Below, one piece after another: positions 1 to 8,116 of a stretch of DNA of 23,496 nucleotides (the first letter of the stretch is position 1; the number at the start of each line of letters is the position of its first letter). Origin of the DNA: a virus. Location of the stretch: positions 1 to 23,496 of IMG/VR virus record IMGVR_UViG_3300033155_001149. The stretch is one strand, 5' to 3'. The position numbers and the translations under genes are program-made. The notes under the pieces were generated by a model, which made no database searches, had not been told where the DNA came from, and saw only the letters and a program-made list of their open reading frames with translations.

Positions 1-96
1 AACAGGGGCGACACTGCACCAGAAGAAAAAACGGGAATGCCGAAGATGATTGAAACACTGTTCAAGCGTTTCAGGATTTTAAACACTTTGGGTTGA
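1..96 (+). CDS. C-terminal end of a neck/connector-like protein (partial)
   Basis: An open frame enters from the left edge and stops at TGA 94-96, giving the last 31 residues of a protein that ends in a basic helix (LFKRFRILNTLG). It ends 4 bases before the next start. Its position just before a head-closure gene fits a head-tail connector (gp6-like) or another neck protein, and the basic C-terminal helix is compatible with that, but 31 residues are too few to assign a family. The frame is clean and the spacing tight, so that this is coding is likely; the identity is inference from order only. Confidence 0.55.
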   Translation, partial: NRGDTAPEEKTGMPKMIETLFKRFRILNTLG

Positions 97-100
97 CATT

Positions 101-499
101 ATGTCCAGACGAAAAGTCGCACACAGACCGTTGAAACAATATGCGGGCGGGGACATGAACAAAAGAATCAAGATTCATGTCCGTTCACTGAAAGCACCAG
201 ACTATGATTCCCCGTCAATGAAACAGAACTATGACGCAGGACTTTCAGTGTGGGCGTCTGTGTTCACACTTGGTTTTCAGGGTGCGGGACAAAAGTTGTT
301 TGACGACGTGGATGTCGGGGATCAACCGACGAACAAATTTGTGATCAGATACAGACCGAACATCACGAAGGAAAACGTGGTTTCGTGGCGTGGTAATTAT
401 TATAAACTTGTAAAATGCATTGACCCAGAAGAACGAAACGAATGGTGGGAACTGTTCGGGAAGTTGTTGGGCGACAAAACAAAGAAGGCGAACACATGA
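101..499 (+). CDS. Head closure / head-tail joining protein
   Basis: A 132-residue protein resembling the SPP1 gp16 / phage head-tail joining family, which seals the portal-connector and receives the tail. The visible hallmarks are the C-terminal segment VVSWRGNYYKLVKCID (residues about 90-105), matching the 'i.w.g..y.I..i.d' strand pattern of that family, followed by a short acidic/basic helix. The length is usual for the family. The start at 101 lies 4 bases after the previous stop and has only a weak Shine-Dalgarno; an internal ATG at 155 is closely preceded by GGGG and would remove 18 residues, so the N-terminus is uncertain. The stop overlaps the next start (ATGA), giving translational coupling with the neck gene that follows. 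Confidence 0.72.
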   Translation: MSRRKVAHRPLKQYAGGDMNKRIKIHVRSLKAPDYDSPSMKQNYDAGLSVWASVFTLGFQGAGQKLFDDVDVGDQPTNKFVIRYRPNITKENVVSWRGNYYKLVKCIDPEERNEWWELFGKLLGDKTKKANT

Positions 500-954
500 T
501 CATTTCAGTGACGACATCAAAGCGTGTCAAACAGACGATGCGGAACATCTATCACGGAAACATCAAGGGTGTCCAGATAGGAATTCGTCATGGTCTGTTT
601 GAAATGGGTCGTGAAAACGTCAAGCATGTTCGCAAATTGATTCGTGACAAAAACAAGAACGGTCGAATCTATATGTTCAGGGGAAGACCGCATCAAGCGT
701 CTGCGCCGGATGAAGCGCCCGCAAACATGACGGGGAATCTTGCGAAGTCTTCTGACTATGATGTCAGGGGTCACGTTGAAATGACATTCGGTGAACGTGC
801 TTTTTATGCTGATTTTTTAGACAAGGGAACAACAAAGATGAAACCCCGTCCGCATCTGAAACGAACGGTTGATGAACGGGGCGAACAGAATGCATCGATC
901 TTGATGGAATCGGTGAACACATCAATTCATAAACGTGCGGGGAAAAGTCTGTGA
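496..954 (+). CDS. Tail completion protein, HK97 gp10-like
   Basis: A 152-residue neck/tail completion protein of the HK97 gp10-like type. The diagnostic stretch is HQASAPDEAPANMTGNLAKS (residues about 72-91), the usual 'h.aSapGe.Pa..tG.L..s' motif, followed by FYADFLDKGTTKMKPRPHL, the usual 'Ya.flE.GT.k...rPfl' motif. A longer reading from 442 is open, but the start at 496 is preferred because ATG 496-498 overlaps the previous stop (ATGA) and is preceded by AAGGCG. These proteins sit between head closure and the tail terminator, as here. The stop overlaps the GTG start of the next gene (GTGA), continuing the coupled chain. Confidence 0.8.
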   Translation: MIISVTTSKRVKQTMRNIYHGNIKGVQIGIRHGLFEMGRENVKHVRKLIRDKNKNGRIYMFRGRPHQASAPDEAPANMTGNLAKSSDYDVRGHVEMTFGERAFYADFLDKGTTKMKPRPHLKRTVDERGEQNASILMESVNTSIHKRAGKSL

Positions 955-2036
955 GATTAAAAGACATCGTCAATCAACTGGGTCTGATCCTGCCGAAATA
1001 CACGGACAGGTTCAGCACGTTGATATCAATTACAAGTATCAATGCGTCTGGTGGTGTTGCAACCATCGTCACAGATGATGTGCACGGACTGGTGACAGGG
1101 AATGCAGTGACGTTGTCAAATGTCAACACCCGCACACCGATTGATGCCGTTTCACAGGATGGATTGATGTTCACGTTCGAAACGTCTTCTGATCATGATC
1201 TGACATTCGGATGGTTCGATCAGGTCACTGTCGCACTTGAAGGATTCACAGACGGCGACTGGAACGATTCGTTCACCCTTCTGGATGTCCAGAATCGTGA
1301 AACATTCAAGGTCAGGTCGACGAATTCACTTCCGTCACTGAACGGCAACGAAAAACTTCTGGAAAACAGGATCGACGGTGTGAACGGCAGATATTCCGTC
1401 ACTGTAATTGACACAACCACGTTCACGATCACGGGCACATTCAATGATGGTGTCTACACTGGCGGAACGGTCAGTGGAAACGTCAGGGTTGCGGGCACGG
1501 TTGACGTCGAACGTGCGATTCAGGAATATACAAAGCAGGAAACAAATGATCTGTGGATGTTTGTCGGGATGCACGATGTTGAAACATCAAAAAATCGGGA
1601 AGCATTGTCGGACGCAATTGCGACACCGACAACAGGCGAAGACATCAGGTTGCGCCTGATCGACGGGTTCACCCTGTTCATTTGTGTGAATGTATCAGAT
1701 GAAATTGCGGGTGCAGTAGCAGTCGACGTCGTGCGTGACGAATTGTTGTCCCCTATATTGAACAGCGTTTTCGGGGTTAAGTTCAACAACAATCTGTCGG
1801 CAAGTCCTGATTTCCGATCTGTCCCGAAGGGACACGGGTTGATTTCTTATGATCGGGCGGTTCTGGTTTATGCATATGAATTTGAAGTTTCAATGGACAT
1901 TGTCGAAGCGGATGCAGTTGCACCACTTGACACCCGTGCATTTCGTGATGTGGACTACACGCACGAACTGGGAACGGATGACACTGACGATGCAGAAGTC
2001 ACGATTCCACTTGATGATGAAATCATTGTGACGTGA
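951..2036 (+). CDS. Tail terminator-like protein with inserted FCCH-like beta repeats
   Basis: A 361-residue protein starting at GTG 951, overlapping the previous stop and preceded by GCGGGGAAAAG. The first about 23 residues and residues from about 184 onward look like a tail terminator/gp37-type protein (helix, then VDVERAIQEYTKQ, an alpha/beta body, and a strand-rich end with VLVYAYEFEVSMDI). Between them, residues about 24-182 are a beta-rich insert with repeated features: DVHGLVTGNAVTL, a second DHDLTFGW...GDWNDSF...ETFKV unit, and NGRYSVTVIDTTTFTITG. This pattern matches the FCCH-type beta domains seen in phage structural proteins, and a similar unit lies in the baseplate J protein of this window. 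A terminator caps the tail tube and joins it to the neck. The role is inferred from position between tail completion and sheath plus the C-terminal pattern; the insert is directly visible. Confidence 0.6.
   Translation: MRLKDIVNQLGLILPKYTDRFSTLISITSINASGGVATIVTDDVHGLVTGNAVTLSNVNTRTPIDAVSQDGLMFTFETSSDHDLTFGWFDQVTVALEGFTDGDWNDSFTLLDVQNRETFKVRSTNSLPSLNGNEKLLENRIDGVNGRYSVTVIDTTTFTITGTFNDGVYTGGTVSGNVRVAGTVDVERAIQEYTKQETNDLWMFVGMHDVETSKNREALSDAIATPTTGEDIRLRLIDGFTLFICVNVSDEIAGAVAVDVVRDELLSPILNSVFGVKFNNNLSASPDFRSVPKGHGLISYDRAVLVYAYEFEVSMDIVEADAVAPLDTRAFRDVDYTHELGTDDTDDAEVTIPLDDEIIVT
1020..1496 (+). other. FCCH-like beta-repeat insert (protein domain)
   Basis: Codons about 24-182 of the tail terminator-like gene encode two to three degenerate copies of a beta unit with the signature 'H-G-L...G..V.L' then 'N-G-x-Y/F...V...TTF'. 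It interrupts an otherwise ordinary neck protein and is related in pattern to the segment at 10721-10945. Confidence 0.5.
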
Positions 2037-2059
2037 ATTTATAAAAAAGGAAAAATAAA

Positions 2060-2275
2060 ATGATGAAAAATTACAAAAACAAACAGTTGCAAATTGATGT
2101 TGATGGTGTTCTGGGGCACAAAGCAGGAATAGTCATCAATATCAAAACAGACAAAAAAGGAATCCCATTGAACGCAGATGTGCGAAGACATTTGCGGGAT
2201 GCGAAGTTTGACAATGGTTGTCAAATCATGAAAGCAGGGAAGAAAAAAACCACAACGGACAAGGGGGAAAAATAA
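2060..2275 (+). CDS. Small protein upstream of sheath, DUF2635-like (Mu gp38-like position)
   Basis: A 71-residue basic protein lying directly before the sheath gene, the place held in Mu-like phages by the small gp38/DUF2635 protein. The centre GIPLNADVRRHLRDAKF (residues about 35-51) resembles the 'g.pLp....WrRrL.dG.v' core of that family, though the tryptophan is absent. The C-terminus is a lysine-rich tail (KAGKKKTTTDKGEK). The start ATG at 2060 follows AAGGAAAAATAAA; a second ATG at 2063 is in the same frame. The last codons carry the AAGGGGG ribosome site (2261-2267) for the sheath gene, which begins immediately after the stop. Function is unknown; the family link is tentative. Confidence 0.55.
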   Translation: MMKNYKNKQLQIDVDGVLGHKAGIVINIKTDKKGIPLNADVRRHLRDAKFDNGCQIMKAGKKKTTTDKGEK

Positions 2276-3817
2276 ATGACTGCTATTTTAAAACCGAAAC
2301 AGCAATGGTCAATCATCCCTGCTTCACTTCTTGCAGGGGTAGCAGGACAGAACGTGTTGATCGTGGGACAGATGTTGCCCGCAGGAACAGCAACCGCAGA
2401 TGCGCTGTTGACTGAATTGACAAACGACACATCAGTGAACAATGCGTTGTTCGGAAGAACATCACACATTGCGGGAATGGTCAGAAATTTCAAACGTGAA
2501 AACGGAATCAGTCGCCTTGATGCGATTCCGCTTGCCGATGATGGTGGTGCGACGCAGGGAACTGCGGTCATTGCTTTTGTCGGGGGCGGGGGTGCGGGTG
2601 AAGCAGGAACACTGACCGTTGCAATCGGGTCTGAAAATGATCATCAGTATGAAATCGATGTGGAAGACGCCGACACCATCACGGAAATCGGTGACAAACT
2701 GGTTGCCTTGACTGATGCAGACCTTGACGCACCGTTCACGGGTGTCAATGCGGCAGGGACGGTCACATATACGGCGGAAAACGGCGGGACACTGTGCAAC
2801 GACTGGGACATTCGTGTGTCAGGAAGCGTTTCAGGGATCACGATCACACTGACAGGATGGACAGGTGGTGCAACCGATCCGTCACTGACCGGCATTCTGG
2901 ATGTGATTGGAAATATCAGATATCAAACAATCATATGGGCGTCTGCGTATTCACTTGCAACAGTTCAAACCCTGCTTGATGCACGCTTCAATGCAGACAA
3001 TCAGATTCTGGACGGCGTTGCAATCCAGTTGAAAAAAGGAACATCCACGGAAGTCAAAGCATATGCGGATCAGAACAGTCAGTCCGTTGTCGTGGTTGCG
3101 AACAAAACCATTTCTGAAACCGACCGCAAAGGAACTGCCGTTCCTGAAATGCCCGACACACTTGCATCACAGATCGGTGCAATCAGGGCACTGCGCAGGA
3201 CAGAAGGTGCAAGTTTGACGCAGTATCTGACGACCGTTGCACCGAAGGATCAGTTCGGCGGAATCGCACAGGCATCACTTCCTTATTTCAACACCGCACT
3301 TCCGAATTGTGCGCCCGCACTTGAACAGGACATGTTCACGGAAACGGAACAGAATTCAATGGAAGCAAGCGGGGTGTCAATGATCGGTTCAAACCGTGCG
3401 TTCAATGCCTGTATATTCGGCGCATTCGTGACAACTTATCTGACCGACACTGCGGGGAATCCTGATCTGTCATATAAGTATTTGAACACGGTTGACACAA
3501 TATCTGTGATCCGTGAATTCTTTTATGAAAATTTCCGTTCGAATTATGCGCAGACCAGATTGACCGACGGTGATCTGGTTCAGAGTTATGACATGGCGAA
3601 CGCAGGAAGCATTCGTGCGTTTTCGAATGAACTGTATGATGAACTTGCGGATGATGTTCTGGTTCAGAAGGGACGTGTTGCGAAACAGGATTTCAATGAC
3701 AACATGTCTGTGGAAACTGAAATCAGCACAGGGACGGCACTTGTCGACATCGCACCACTTCTGGTGACGCAGTTGCGTGTTGTACTGGGAACGATTCAGG
3801 TCAATTTCAGTTCATGA
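2276..3817 (+). CDS. Contractile tail sheath protein
   Basis: A 513-residue sheath protein of the Mu gpL type (gpL is about 495 residues). It polymerises around the tail tube and contracts to drive the tube through the cell envelope. The N-terminus (PASLLAGVAGQNVLIVGQ) is the usual start of this family, with strands that precede the first domain. Residues about 90-205 are a glycine/threonine-rich insertion domain, followed by the conserved alpha/beta core (DILGDV-like region from about 210, QSVVVVANKTISE at about 270) and a C-terminal domain with VLGTIQVNFSS at the end, where sheath subunits exchange strands. The start is set by AAGGGGG at 2261-2267 and directly follows the previous stop. The tube gene lies downstream, the standard sheath-tube order. 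Confidence 0.9.
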   Translation: MTAILKPKQQWSIIPASLLAGVAGQNVLIVGQMLPAGTATADALLTELTNDTSVNNALFGRTSHIAGMVRNFKRENGISRLDAIPLADDGGATQGTAVIAFVGGGGAGEAGTLTVAIGSENDHQYEIDVEDADTITEIGDKLVALTDADLDAPFTGVNAAGTVTYTAENGGTLCNDWDIRVSGSVSGITITLTGWTGGATDPSLTGILDVIGNIRYQTIIWASAYSLATVQTLLDARFNADNQILDGVAIQLKKGTSTEVKAYADQNSQSVVVVANKTISETDRKGTAVPEMPDTLASQIGAIRALRRTEGASLTQYLTTVAPKDQFGGIAQASLPYFNTALPNCAPALEQDMFTETEQNSMEASGVSMIGSNRAFNACIFGAFVTTYLTDTAGNPDLSYKYLNTVDTISVIREFFYENFRSNYAQTRLTDGDLVQSYDMANAGSIRAFSNELYDELADDVLVQKGRVAKQDFNDNMSVETEISTGTALVDIAPLLVTQLRVVLGTIQVNFSS

Positions 3818-3874
3818 TCTGACTTGATAAAAGAAACTATATTTTTTTAAAAATAAAAATGAAGGGGGAAGATC

Positions 3875-4255
3875 ATGTCTGATCAATTAGGTGCACCGAC
3901 CATTCAAATCAACAACGTGACAGTTGCGGTCAAACCGAACAGTGTTTCATATACGAAGGGATACGGCGACAAGAATTTTCGTTCTGAATCGACGGGTGGT
4001 GATGAAGTTGATGTCATCATGACGGAAGACGCCGAAACAAAGAAGTCAATGTTCAAAGCAACATTCATCATGAAAAAATCACTGGATGCAACCCTTGACG
4101 CATGGCAGGACAACGGAAATGCAAATTCAATCCTGATGTCACAGGGTGACTTTTCAATCCCGTTTCGCAAAATGGGTGTTGTCGGTGATCCCGAACGTAA
4201 CACTGGCGCAGACGGTGAAGTCGAAGTCGAATTCTGCGGACTACCTGTCAGATAG
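3875..4255 (+). CDS. Tail tube protein
   Basis: A 126-residue protein of the Mu gpM-like tail tube family (about 118 residues in Mu), which forms the hexameric-ring tube inside the sheath. Visible features are the N-terminal 'APTIQINNVTVAVKPNSV' strand pair, the central GGDEVDVIMTEDAETKKSMFKATF strand-turn-strand, and the C-terminal VEVEFCGLPVR strand. Start at ATG 3875 is supported by AAGGGGG at 3862-3868. The 57-base gap upstream holds TTGATA at 3824-3829 and an AT-rich stretch, which could be a weak internal promoter, but the -10 match is poor. A strong hairpin follows the gene, in keeping with tube and sheath being made in greater amounts than the chaperone downstream. Confidence 0.85.
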   Translation: MSDQLGAPTIQINNVTVAVKPNSVSYTKGYGDKNFRSESTGGDEVDVIMTEDAETKKSMFKATFIMKKSLDATLDAWQDNGNANSILMSQGDFSIPFRKMGVVGDPERNTGADGEVEVEFCGLPVR

Positions 4256-4276
4256 CAACTGACGTTTCGGACAATT

Positions 4277-4307
4277 CGGGCGGGCGGGTGTTCCCGTCTG
4301 CCCGTTT
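4277..4307 (+). terminator. Rho-independent-type hairpin after the tube gene
   Basis: Left arm CGGGCGGGCGGG (4277-4288), four-base loop TGTT, right arm CCCGTCTGCCCG (4293-4304): a 12-bp stem with two G-U pairs in RNA, followed by a short TTTAATAAT run. The short U tract suggests partial termination, which would lower expression of the genes after the major sheath and tube proteins. Confidence 0.65.
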
Positions 4308-4330
4308 AATAATAACGGCACGAAAAAAAA

Positions 4331-4339
4331 GGGCACGAA
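4331..4339 (+). promoter_or_regulatory. GGGCACGAA block upstream of the tail chaperone
   Basis: This plus-strand copy of the GGGCACGA block also occurs as part of four minus-strand ribosome sites. Here it lies about 18 bases before the start at 4358, with a second SD-like CGAAGGAAAA nearer the start. Confidence 0.35.
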
Positions 4340-4357
4340 CCCGAAGGAAAACACGTC

Positions 4358-4819
4358 ATGAAAGAACCGATGGTTTTTAAATTATCAAAGAACTTGTCAT
4401 ATGGAAAAGAAGGCGACTTCGAAGAAACAGGGGAAGTCACGATCGATGCGCCGTCAATGAAATGTTTCGCACAATTGAATCGACTGTCGCAACTGGCAAT
4501 GCACGCAATTTCAGACAACAATCATCGAAGTGCAAAAATGCGTGCAGAACTGGGACTCAAAGAACTTCCCGAAGTTGATGAATCTGATGACGCCGAAGAC
4601 GACATGAAACCGGATGTTGCGAAGATCATTTTGATGTCTTCCACAACAGTTGATTTCAATGACGTTGTTGCAGAGTTCAAAAACATTTTGAAGGTTTCTG
4701 GATGGGTCGGTGAAAAAACAAAATTCCCGATTGATCTTTTTAATCAGCTTGAAATTGAAGACATTCAGGACATGGTCAGTGGGTACATTTCAAATTTTAT
4801 TTATCCGTCAATCTTGTAG
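4358..4819 (+). CDS. Tail assembly chaperone, short (zero-frame) form
   Basis: A 153-residue acidic protein in the position of the tail assembly chaperone 'G' gene, between tube and tape measure. It begins with a beta-rich part (MVFKLSKNLSYGKEGDFEE, VTIDAPSMKC) and has helices and an acidic linker (about residues 70-88). It is not related by obvious motif to the lambda protein, but gene order and the overlapping -1 frame downstream make the assignment strong. Such proteins bind the tape measure protein and guide tube assembly without being in the virion. Start ATG 4358 follows GAAGGAAAACACGTC. The reading ends at TAG 4817-4819, 20 bases after a slippery heptamer that diverts some ribosomes into the -1 frame. 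Confidence 0.78.
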   Translation: MKEPMVFKLSKNLSYGKEGDFEETGEVTIDAPSMKCFAQLNRLSQLAMHAISDNNHRSAKMRAELGLKELPEVDESDDAEDDMKPDVAKIILMSSTTVDFNDVVAEFKNILKVSGWVGEKTKFPIDLFNQLEIEDIQDMVSGYISNFIYPSIL

Positions 4820-5007
4820 GTTCAGGAGATTTGACGGAAGAACAACTGTTCAAAAAAATCGTTCAGGTCTGTGCATGGATGAACGGTTCTGTGCAGTATG
4901 AACTTGCAAAGGAATATCCGATCGAAGAAATTTTCGATCTGTTGATTGAAGCAAACACGATCAACACGGAAATCAAAAACGCAACCGCAACAGGGGCGGA
5001 AAAATAA
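4358..5007 (+). CDS. Tail assembly chaperone, -1 frameshift fusion (G-GT type)
   Basis: Reading the zero frame to TTT 4796-4798 (147 residues) and then slipping back one base gives a continuous 216-residue product ending at TAA 5005-5007. The -1 frame is open from 4759. Its translated end (LTEEQLFKKIVQVCAWMNGS, then VQYELAKEYPIEEIFDLLIE) is a clearly protein-like helical domain with no good start of its own. The only SD-like AGGAG (4824-4828) sits 2 bases from a TTG, too close to be convincing, and the first in-frame ATG is far inside at 4879. This long form would correspond to GT in lambda, the chaperone part that recruits the tube protein. TAA overlaps the tape measure start (TAATG), so frameshifted ribosomes deliver directly to that gene. 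Confidence 0.75.
4792..4837 (+). promoter_or_regulatory. Programmed -1 frameshift signal (slippery site plus stem-loop)
   Basis: Slippery heptamer A AAT TTT (4792-4798) is in the correct zero-frame phase (X XXY YYZ). After a 6-base spacer, CCGTCAA (4805-4811) pairs exactly with TTGACGG (4831-4837). TCT (4812-4814) can also pair with AGA (4827-4829), leaving T4830 bulged and a 12-base loop. Phase, spacing and stem all match known -1 frameshift sites, and the signal lies inside the overlap between the two frames. Confidence 0.8.
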
Positions 5008-6800
5008 TGTCATATAAAATTTCATATGTTTATAGCATTATCGACAAATATTCCGTCCCGCTTGCACGCATAGCACGCAAGACAAAAGCGTTCGAACGGC
5101 AGATGCAAGTGACGAACGCATCACTGCGGATGTTCGCAACCACGACAAAAGTTTCAAAAAAATCCCTTGACAAATATTCAAAAGGACTGACGACTGCCGC
5201 CGCAAAAAAATTCACTTATGGTCAAGCAGTCGATGCGACGAATCGAAAAATCACAGAGTCCGCAAACAAATTCGGCAAACTGAAACGGAAGGTTGACAGC
5301 ACTTCCCGATCATACGAAAAGTTCAACAATAAAGTAAAAGCGGCGGCGGCATCCCTGACAAGACGACTTGCAATGTCCATGACTGCAATCGGCATCGCAT
5401 CCTTGAAAATGTCAATGGACATGAACAAAGGAATGGCAAATGTCGCAACCCTGATCCCGAAGGCAACTGAACGGATTGTCTCATTGAAAACCGAAGTTCA
5501 AAAAATGGCAATTGAAACAGGGACGTCAACAACTGTCATGTCTGGTGGATTGTATCAGGTCATTTCTGCATTCGGTGATACCGCAGATACAACAAAAATT
5601 CTGGAAATAAATGCAAAGGCGGCAAAGGCGGGTATCGCATCAGTTACAGATTCCGTGAATTTAACATCCGCCGTAATGAAGGGATACAACGTCGTTAATG
5701 CGGAAGGTGCGCAAAAAGCGTCTGACCTTGCATTTCAAACGGTCAAACTGGGACAGACGACATTCCCTGAACTTGCGTCATCAATGGGTCGTGTGATTCC
5801 ACTTGCAGGACAACTGGGAATGACACAGGAAGAACTATTCGCAAGTTTTGCAACCCTGACAGGTGTGACAGGTAATGCGGCGGAAGTCAGCACGCAAATG
5901 GCGGGTGCGTTGCGTGCGATGATGAAACCGACCGACAACATGAAAAAAGCAATCAAATATCTGGGATATGATTCTGCGAAGGCGTTAGTTTCTGAAAAAG
6001 GTCTGATCCCGACAATGCAAGCACTGGTCGACATCACGGGCGGAAGTGAAGAAAAACTGACATCAATGTTCGGACGCATGGAACCGTTGGTCGCATTGTT
6101 TTCCCTGACAGGATCACAGGCGGACACGTTCACGCAGAAAATGAAGAAGATGGGTGAAGCCGCAGGGGCGACAGATGAAGCATTCAAAGTCCAGACACAG
6201 GGAATCAACAGGGCGGGATTCAAATGGGATCAGTTCAAAATAAAACTGATGGTCGGTGCACAACAAATCGGTGACAGACTGATCCCGACATTTGAGCGAA
6301 TCCTGGGATCTGCGGAAGACACTGCACTTTCAATCGAAGGAATCGCAGATTCAATTGAAATAATGTTGAAACCGTTGGAAGGGATCATCTGGATTGCAAA
6401 AAAATCGCAGGACTTTGGGGAGAGTCAAGCGAAACTTCATGAAAAAAATATACAAAAATTTAGAATTGAATCATCACAATATTATAAAAGATATTCAGTT
6501 ATGAAAGACGTCGAAGGTGTTGCGGGTATGGGTGCAAAACCGTTGCCGGACTTCATGATGGGTCGGGGATTAAAAGAATTGCCCGATTTCTTGAAGGATC
6601 GGGGATCAAAACCGTTGCCCGATTCCATGATGGACAGGGGTGCAACTGAAAATCCGATGGTCGGTCGTCAACAAACACTTGCAGGAATTATCAGTGGAGA
6701 AATTAAAGTCGGTGCGGAATTTCCCGCAACCGTTGAAAGTGCAGAAATGGAAACAAGCGGGTTCGACGGGAATCTGGGTTTGAATATGGGGTCATTGTAA
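5007..6800 (+). CDS. Tail tape measure protein
   Basis: A 597-residue tape measure protein, which sets tail length and is held inside the tube before DNA ejection. Residues about 1-115 are basic and helical. They are followed by a hydrophobic region (RRLAMSMTAIGIASLKMSMDMN) and the PhageMin_Tail-type core (MANVATLIPK, ETGTSTTVMSGGLYQVISAFGD, PELASSMGRVIPLAGQLGMTQEELFASFATLTG, residues about 140-300), which is typical of this family. Near the C-terminus are three tandem 12-residue repeats (residues 510-545). The protein is short for a myovirus tape measure, implying a fairly short tail. The start overlaps the chaperone fusion stop (TAATG), and the end overlaps the next start in the same way. 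Confidence 0.88.
   Translation: MSYKISYVYSIIDKYSVPLARIARKTKAFERQMQVTNASLRMFATTTKVSKKSLDKYSKGLTTAAAKKFTYGQAVDATNRKITESANKFGKLKRKVDSTSRSYEKFNNKVKAAAASLTRRLAMSMTAIGIASLKMSMDMNKGMANVATLIPKATERIVSLKTEVQKMAIETGTSTTVMSGGLYQVISAFGDTADTTKILEINAKAAKAGIASVTDSVNLTSAVMKGYNVVNAEGAQKASDLAFQTVKLGQTTFPELASSMGRVIPLAGQLGMTQEELFASFATLTGVTGNAAEVSTQMAGALRAMMKPTDNMKKAIKYLGYDSAKALVSEKGLIPTMQALVDITGGSEEKLTSMFGRMEPLVALFSLTGSQADTFTQKMKKMGEAAGATDEAFKVQTQGINRAGFKWDQFKIKLMVGAQQIGDRLIPTFERILGSAEDTALSIEGIADSIEIMLKPLEGIIWIAKKSQDFGESQAKLHEKNIQKFRIESSQYYKRYSVMKDVEGVAGMGAKPLPDFMMGRGLKELPDFLKDRGSKPLPDSMMDRGATENPMVGRQQTLAGIISGEIKVGAEFPATVESAEMETSGFDGNLGLNMGSL
6534..6641 (+). repeat. Three 36-bp tandem coding repeats in the tape measure gene
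   Basis: Three consecutive 12-codon units at 6534-6569, 6570-6605 and 6606-6641 encode AKPLPDFMMGRG, LKELPDFLKDRG and SKPLPDSMMDRG. The consensus is K-x-LPD-F/S-M/L-M/K-x-RG. They form a distinct proline/glycine-containing linker near the C-terminus. Confidence 0.85.
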
Positions 6801-8116
6801 TGACAAGCGTTTTCACAGAAATGCAGTCTGCGTCGTTTCGGGGCGTGCCGTTTTTGATGGAAAAAGAATCAAAGACAGGCGGGGCACGGGGCGTCGTTCA
6901 CGAATATCCAGACAGCACAAAACGGGATGTTGAAAGCATCGGTGAAATCCCCCCGACTTTTCAGATGGACTGTGTCATTCATGGTGACAATGCAATCGAC
7001 GATCGCATTGCGTTTGAAACAGCACTGAACGATCAGACGATCGGGACACTGGTGCATCCGATATATGGTGAAGTCGATGTCAAGGTTCTTGCACCGTACA
7101 CCGTCGCATCAAATCCGACTGCAATCGGCGAATTCAGATTCAATGTCAAGTTTGCAACAACACGCAAAAAACGAACGTCCGCAGACACTGCGGTTGATGC
7201 GGGTCAAGTTTCTGCGGATGCAAACATGGCAACATCGGCAGTGAATGACGCACTGGAAGATTCATACAAAGACCCGTCGTTCGCAGATTCACTGACGGCG
7301 GCGGCAGACAAAATCACGTCCGTCACACAGGCGGTCAACAAACAGATCGTGAAGGTGGTTGAACCCATCCAGAAGAACGTCGCATCGTTCAACAGGGTAG
7401 TTAATGCAATTGATTCGGGCGCATTGACTATCATGTCACAGGCATTCACTGTCAAACAGACGGTCGAAGATTTGTTCGATGGGTTTCGAAATCTGACGGA
7501 ACTTCCACAGGATTTGACCGAATCGTGGAAGTCATTGACTGATTTTAATTTGTTCAGGGATGCACCGTCGACAAACACCACAAAACAGGCAGAGATTGCG
7601 AACAACACCCGCAATCTGGACACGACCGCACGACTGAACGCACTTGCGTTTGCGTTTGAGTCGTTCGCATATACAGATTTTGAAACAGATGTTGAAATAA
7701 ATGACGCACGCAAATTTCTTGATGAAAAATTTTCTGATCTGATATCACGGACGGGTCAGGATGTCAGGGAAGGATCAGTCATCGATCCTGAAACGGGCGA
7801 CACGGTGACGGGGACGATTCCAATTCCTGCACTAGAAACGACATCGGCGTCAACATATGTCGACGTGAAGGACATTGCGGGTGATTCAAATGTTCGATCA
7901 GCATTTGCGACACTGCGTGTGAATACGTTCAGCGTTCTGGACACGAAGGAACAGAATGTGTTCAGGATCAAAGACGTCAATGTCTACAAGTCGTCAATGC
8001 CTTTGTTGACATATCAATATTTTGGAGACATGGAAAATCTGACAGCACTGGAAAACCTGAACCCTTCAAAGAATCATGCGTGCGTGAAGGGTGAAACGAA
8101 GATGGTGACAGAATGA
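6800..8116 (+). CDS. Mu gpN-like tail/DNA circularisation protein (baseplate hub side)
   Basis: A 438-residue protein whose N-terminal about 120 residues match the DNA_circ_N pattern of Mu gpN: ASFRGVPFLMEKESKTGGARGVVHEYP, then DVESIGEIPPTFQMDCVI and AFETALNDQTIGTLVHPIYGEV. These beta-rich segments bind the distal tube end. The middle (residues about 145-260) is helical and the rest is mixed, with a LTYQYFGDMENLTALENLNP segment at the end that is usual in the family. In Mu the gene lies between tape measure and gpP, as here. The name 'DNA circulation' is historical; in the virion the protein acts as a distal-tail/baseplate component. It starts by TAATG overlap with the tape measure and ends by ATGA overlap with the next gene. 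Confidence 0.85.
   Translation: MTSVFTEMQSASFRGVPFLMEKESKTGGARGVVHEYPDSTKRDVESIGEIPPTFQMDCVIHGDNAIDDRIAFETALNDQTIGTLVHPIYGEVDVKVLAPYTVASNPTAIGEFRFNVKFATTRKKRTSADTAVDAGQVSADANMATSAVNDALEDSYKDPSFADSLTAAADKITSVTQAVNKQIVKVVEPIQKNVASFNRVVNAIDSGALTIMSQAFTVKQTVEDLFDGFRNLTELPQDLTESWKSLTDFNLFRDAPSTNTTKQAEIANNTRNLDTTARLNALAFAFESFAYTDFETDVEINDARKFLDEKFSDLISRTGQDVREGSVIDPETGDTVTGTIPIPALETTSASTYVDVKDIAGDSNVRSAFATLRVNTFSVLDTKEQNVFRIKDVNVYKSSMPLLTYQYFGDMENLTALENLNPSKNHACVKGETKMVTE

Noticed and set aside
442-495. N-terminal extension of the HK97 gp10-like frame
   Set aside because: It overlaps the head-closure gene; the ATGA start at 496 has the ribosome site and normal length.
3818-3874. Possible promoter before the tube gene (TTGATA at 3824)
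   Set aside because: The -10 match at 17-18 base spacing is only a run of A and T; not enough to annotate as a promoter.
5735-6223. 162-residue minus-strand frame
   Set aside because: Antisense shadow of the conserved core of the tape measure gene.
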